Shown: positions 5,615-7,611 of the stretch, piece after piece
Numbering within the stretch: the first letter of the stretch is position 1
Layout: every line of letters starts with the position of its first letter
NCBI GenBank assembly: GCA_003648455.1
Contig: QMPG01000143.1
Coordinates: forward strand, 1 to 7,611
From: Bacteroidota bacterium
GTDB taxonomy: Bacteria; Bacteroidota; Bacteroidia; Bacteroidales; B39-G9
Direction: 5' to 3'
DNA length: 7,611 bases
Program-made: the position numbers and the translations under genes
Notes under the pieces: model-generated
The model's input: the letters and a program-made list of their open reading frames with translations, nothing else
What the model was told of the DNA's origin: nothing
Database searches by the model: none

Positions 5615-7393
5615 ATGCATTTCCAAAAACTATTCAAAAAATTCTTAATCTGGAGAATGAGACATATTGGCCGTCGACCTTTTATGCTGATAATGAGTGT
5701 TATTGTTGGTATTACTGCCGGATTAGGAGCAGTAATAATTAAGAACTCAGTTCATTTTATTAAAGAAATGCTAAAAAATGGGGTAACCAATGATTTTAGC
5801 AATTACTTATATTTTATTTATCCGGTTGTGGGTATTTCTTTAGCAATAATATTTATTAAATTTATTTTAAAACAACCTGTTCATCATGGGATTCCAACAG
5901 TATTACACAGCATAGCAAAACAAAACGGTAAAATTAAACCTCACAACATGTTCTCATCAATCATAACCAGTTCATTAACCGTTGGCTTTGGTGGTTCTGT
6001 TGGACTAGAGGGACCAACTGTAGCAACAGGAGCTTCTATTGGTGCCAATATTGGACGTTTGTTTCATTTAAATTATAAACAAATAACGTTATTATTAGGA
6101 TGTGCTTCAACAGCTGCAATGGCAGCAATTTTTAAAGCTCCGATTGCAGGAGTAGTTTTTACTTTAGAAGTAATAATGATTGACTTAACAACCTACTCTC
6201 TTGTACCTTTATTATTGGCTTCAATTTCAGGAACTGTAGTTTCTTATTTGTTTCTTGGACAAACAACTATTCTTTCGCCTTATGTTATAAATAAAACCTT
6301 TGATATGGCAAATATTCCATATTATATTGCTCTTGGAATAATCGCAGGGCTTGTTTCTGTCTATTTTACACGAATGTTTATGTTTATAGAAGGCTATTTT
6401 AAAAAAATAAATAACCTTTATAAGAAATTGCTTATTGGAGCTCTCTCATTGGGAATTTTAATATTTTTCTTTCCGGCTTTATATGGCGAAGGGTACGACG
6501 CAATAAACTCCTGTTTGTCAGGGAATTATGATTTTTTGTTTGATAATAGTGTTTTTTCTGCCTATTCAGATAATTTTATTGTCTTAATACTTATTTTATT
6601 CTCAATAATATTATTAAAAGTTGTTGCAACATCAATAACATTTGGCAGTGGCGGTGTTGGTGGAATTTTTGCCCCTACTCTGTTTATTGGTTCAAACGTA
6701 GGTTTATTGTTTGCATTAATAGTAAACCGAATTGGAATAACACATTTATCAAGAGCTAACTTTGCATTAATCGGAATGGGTGGGTTAATTGCGGGAGTTC
6801 TTCATGCACCCTTAACAGGTATATTTTTAATTGCAGATATCACAAAAGGTTACCAATTATTTGTTCCTTTAATGATTACTGCTGCATTCTCTTATATCAC
6901 AATAAAACTTTTTGAACGAAATTCTGTTTATACTATTCAATTAGCACACCGAAAAGAGCTTGTTACTCACGATAAAGATAAAGCAGTACTATCAAGAATG
7001 AAAGTTACAAGTCTAATTGAAACAGACTTTAGTTGTGTTCAGGCAGATGCTACTTTAGGTGACTTGGTACAAATAATTTCAAAATCGAGTAGAAATATTT
7101 TTCCTGTTTTAGAAGAAGATAACACAATGGTCGGTATTGTATTTGTTAACGATATACGACATATAATTTTCAAACCAGAATTATATGAAACAACTTATGT
7201 TCGTGATTTAATGTTTATGCCTGAGCCAAGTGTTGACCCAGACGAGTTGATGGAAAGCGTTGCTGAAAAATTCCAGTTATCAGGCAACTTTAACTTACCT
7301 GTGTTAAAAGATGGAAAATACTTGGGTTTTGTTTCAAGGGCAAAAGTGTTTTCTTCATATCGAAGACTACTTAAAAAAATTTCAGAGGATTAA
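5615..7393 (+). CDS. CLC-family anion channel/transporter with CBS pair
   Basis: This 592-aa paralog of the leftward CLC is similar along its whole length, including the CBS pair (about 462-518 and 530-585). Anion-pathway motifs are mostly canonical: HGIP (91-94, matching the end of GSGIP in CLC-ec1), GLEGP with gating glutamate E132 (130-134), GIFAP (350-354) and the central tyrosine Y439. Two departures are shared with its paralog: His91 replaces Ser107, a residue that coordinates the central chloride, and Val186 occupies the place of the internal proton glutamate E203. Val is also found there in vertebrate CLC channels, though some coupled CLC exchangers lack the Glu too, so channel versus exchanger cannot be decided. 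Probable roles are chloride or other anion movement linked to pH, osmotic or membrane-potential balance. CLCs are dimers, and the two products could form homo- or heterodimers. The start at 5615 follows an A-rich stretch without Shine-Dalgarno. The stop codon is followed almost at once by a strong hairpin. Confidence 0.95.
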   Translation: MHFQKLFKKFLIWRMRHIGRRPFMLIMSVIVGITAGLGAVIIKNSVHFIKEMLKNGVTNDFSNYLYFIYPVVGISLAIIFIKFILKQPVHHGIPTVLHSIAKQNGKIKPHNMFSSIITSSLTVGFGGSVGLEGPTVATGASIGANIGRLFHLNYKQITLLLGCASTAAMAAIFKAPIAGVVFTLEVIMIDLTTYSLVPLLLASISGTVVSYLFLGQTTILSPYVINKTFDMANIPYYIALGIIAGLVSVYFTRMFMFIEGYFKKINNLYKKLLIGALSLGILIFFFPALYGEGYDAINSCLSGNYDFLFDNSVFSAYSDNFIVLILILFSIILLKVVATSITFGSGGVGGIFAPTLFIGSNVGLLFALIVNRIGITHLSRANFALIGMGGLIAGVLHAPLTGIFLIADITKGYQLFVPLMITAAFSYITIKLFERNSVYTIQLAHRKELVTHDKDKAVLSRMKVTSLIETDFSCVQADATLGDLVQIISKSSRNIFPVLEEDNTMVGIVFVNDIRHIIFKPELYETTYVRDLMFMPEPSVDPDELMESVAEKFQLSGNFNLPVLKDGKYLGFVSRAKVFSSYRRLLKKISED

Positions 7394-7394
7394 C

Positions 7395-7434
7395 CTGCTT
7401 TCATGTAAAAACGAAGTGAATTGCATGAAAGTGG
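7395..7434. repeat. Hairpin repeat, copy 1 (conserved 16-nt loop)
   Basis: CTTTCATG (7398-7405) pairs with CATGAAAG (7424-7431), extended by G-T wobbles and a C-G pair to 12 positions (7395-7406 with 7423-7434). The enclosed 16 nt are AAAAACGAAGTGAATT (7407-7422), identical to the loop of copy 2. It begins 1 nt after the CLC stop codon, so it lies in that gene's 3' untranslated region and could stabilise the mRNA or help end transcription. No T-run follows on the plus strand, so it is not a standard intrinsic terminator. Confidence 0.7.
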
Positions 7435-7474
7435 ATTAAGCCAGACCCGAGACTTACGCAGATGTTTTATGTTA

Positions 7475-7545
7475 TCCCGCTTTATTCCTACAAAAACGAA
7501 GTGAATTGTATGAATGTGTGATAGATAGTGGGGTGCAAAGCGGGA
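7475..7545. repeat. Nested hairpin containing repeat copy 2
   Basis: An outer stem TCCCGCTTT (7475-7483) pairs perfectly with AAAGCGGGA (7537-7545). Directly inside its left arm begins the second copy of the hairpin: ATTCCTAC (7484-7491) pairs with GTATGAAT (7508-7515) with one mismatch, around the same loop AAAAACGAAGTGAATT (7492-7507). The 21 nt between the inner right arm and the outer right arm (7516-7536) are unpaired in this model. Compared with copy 1, two stem pairs changed on both sides (G-C to A-T, T-A to A-T) and one T-G became C-G, so pairing is retained although sequence differs. The segment has locally higher GC than its surroundings. Whether it is RNA or DNA structure is unknown. 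Confidence 0.65.
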
Positions 7546-7556
7546 AACCCCGATTT

Positions 7557-7608
7557 AGTAATACCCAAATTTGGGGTTAATGAAATTCCCAAATTTGTTG
7601 GTATTACT
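7557..7608. repeat. Long bulged inverted repeat (19 paired positions) at the right edge
   Basis: AGTAATACC (7557-7565) pairs with GGTATTACT (7600-7608). Continuing inward, CAAATTTGGG (7566-7575) pairs with CCCAAATTTG (7588-7597), leaving only a 2-nt TT bulge (7598-7599) and a 12-nt loop (7576-7587). No T-run follows on the plus strand, so a terminator is not the obvious reading. AACCCC (7546-7551) could instead pair with GGGGTT (7573-7578), which would disrupt the inner stem, so two exclusive folds are possible. It may belong to a longer element continuing beyond 7611. Confidence 0.65.
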
Positions 7609-7611
7609 TAA

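Noticed and set aside
3637..7393. Fluoride-specific CLC-F assignment for the pair
   Set aside because: CLC-F proteins usually lack the CBS pair and are shorter; both proteins here are about 590 aa with two CBS domains, so fluoride export is not supported.
7407..7508. CRISPR array
   Set aside because: There are only two copies of the repeat and the neighbouring arms diverge in a pairing-preserving way, which fits hairpins rather than repeat-spacer units; no cas gene is present.
7557..7608. Intrinsic terminator of the rightward CLC gene
   Set aside because: The stem is strong but lies about 165 bp past the stop codon and is not followed by a T-run on the plus strand.
7394..7611. Integron attC site or cassette array
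   Set aside because: The hairpins superficially resemble attC folding, but no GTTRRRY/RYYYAAC core is found in the right position on either strand, and no cassette ORF or integrase is visible.

Overview
The window is strongly AT-rich and looks like the chromosome of a Bacteroidetes (Bacteroidota) bacterium. The evidence is the low GC, the absence of Shine-Dalgarno sequences before all five complete genes, promoter-like sequences resembling TTTG-N19-TAnnTTTG, AT-rich heptamer repeats between genes, and the protein types. This placement comes from composition and recalled family features, not from a search.

Left part (1-3445, minus strand): a tripartite efflux ABC operon. In transcription order it encodes a MacB/LolD-type ATPase (3445-2777), two paralogous MacB/FtsX-type permeases (2599-1367 and 1352-87), and the first 12 codons of a further gene leaving the window at position 1, probably the periplasmic adaptor. 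A MacB-like exporter normally carries ATPase and membrane domain on one chain; here they are separate and two different permeases probably form a heterodimer. The ATPase-permease gap holds a small inverted-repeat, MITE-like element (about 2627-2757). The gap before the ATPase carries eight AATT-headed heptamers, and the gap after the second permease carries three.

Middle and right (3637-7393): two full-length CLC anion channel/transporter paralogs with C-terminal CBS pairs (589 and 592 aa), transcribed divergently from a 208-bp, extremely AT-rich gap. The rightward copy keeps most anion-pathway motifs. The leftward copy has lost several of them (GIP to NIS, GLEGP to GLESP, pore Tyr to Phe) but keeps the gating glutamate. 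Both have Val at the position of the internal proton glutamate of CLC-ec1 and His at the position of its Ser107. The leftward CLC lies on the same strand as the ABC operon, 191 bp upstream of it.

Right edge (7394-7611): no gene is visible, but the stretch is dense in secondary structure and locally richer in GC. Two hairpins share an identical 16-nt loop (AAAAACGAAGTGAATT) while their stems differ by compensatory base changes. The second sits inside an outer 9-bp stem and is followed by a hairpin with 19 paired positions. This is the least explained part of the window; it may be a structured RNA, an intergenic repeat family, or the edge of a mobile element continuing past 7611.
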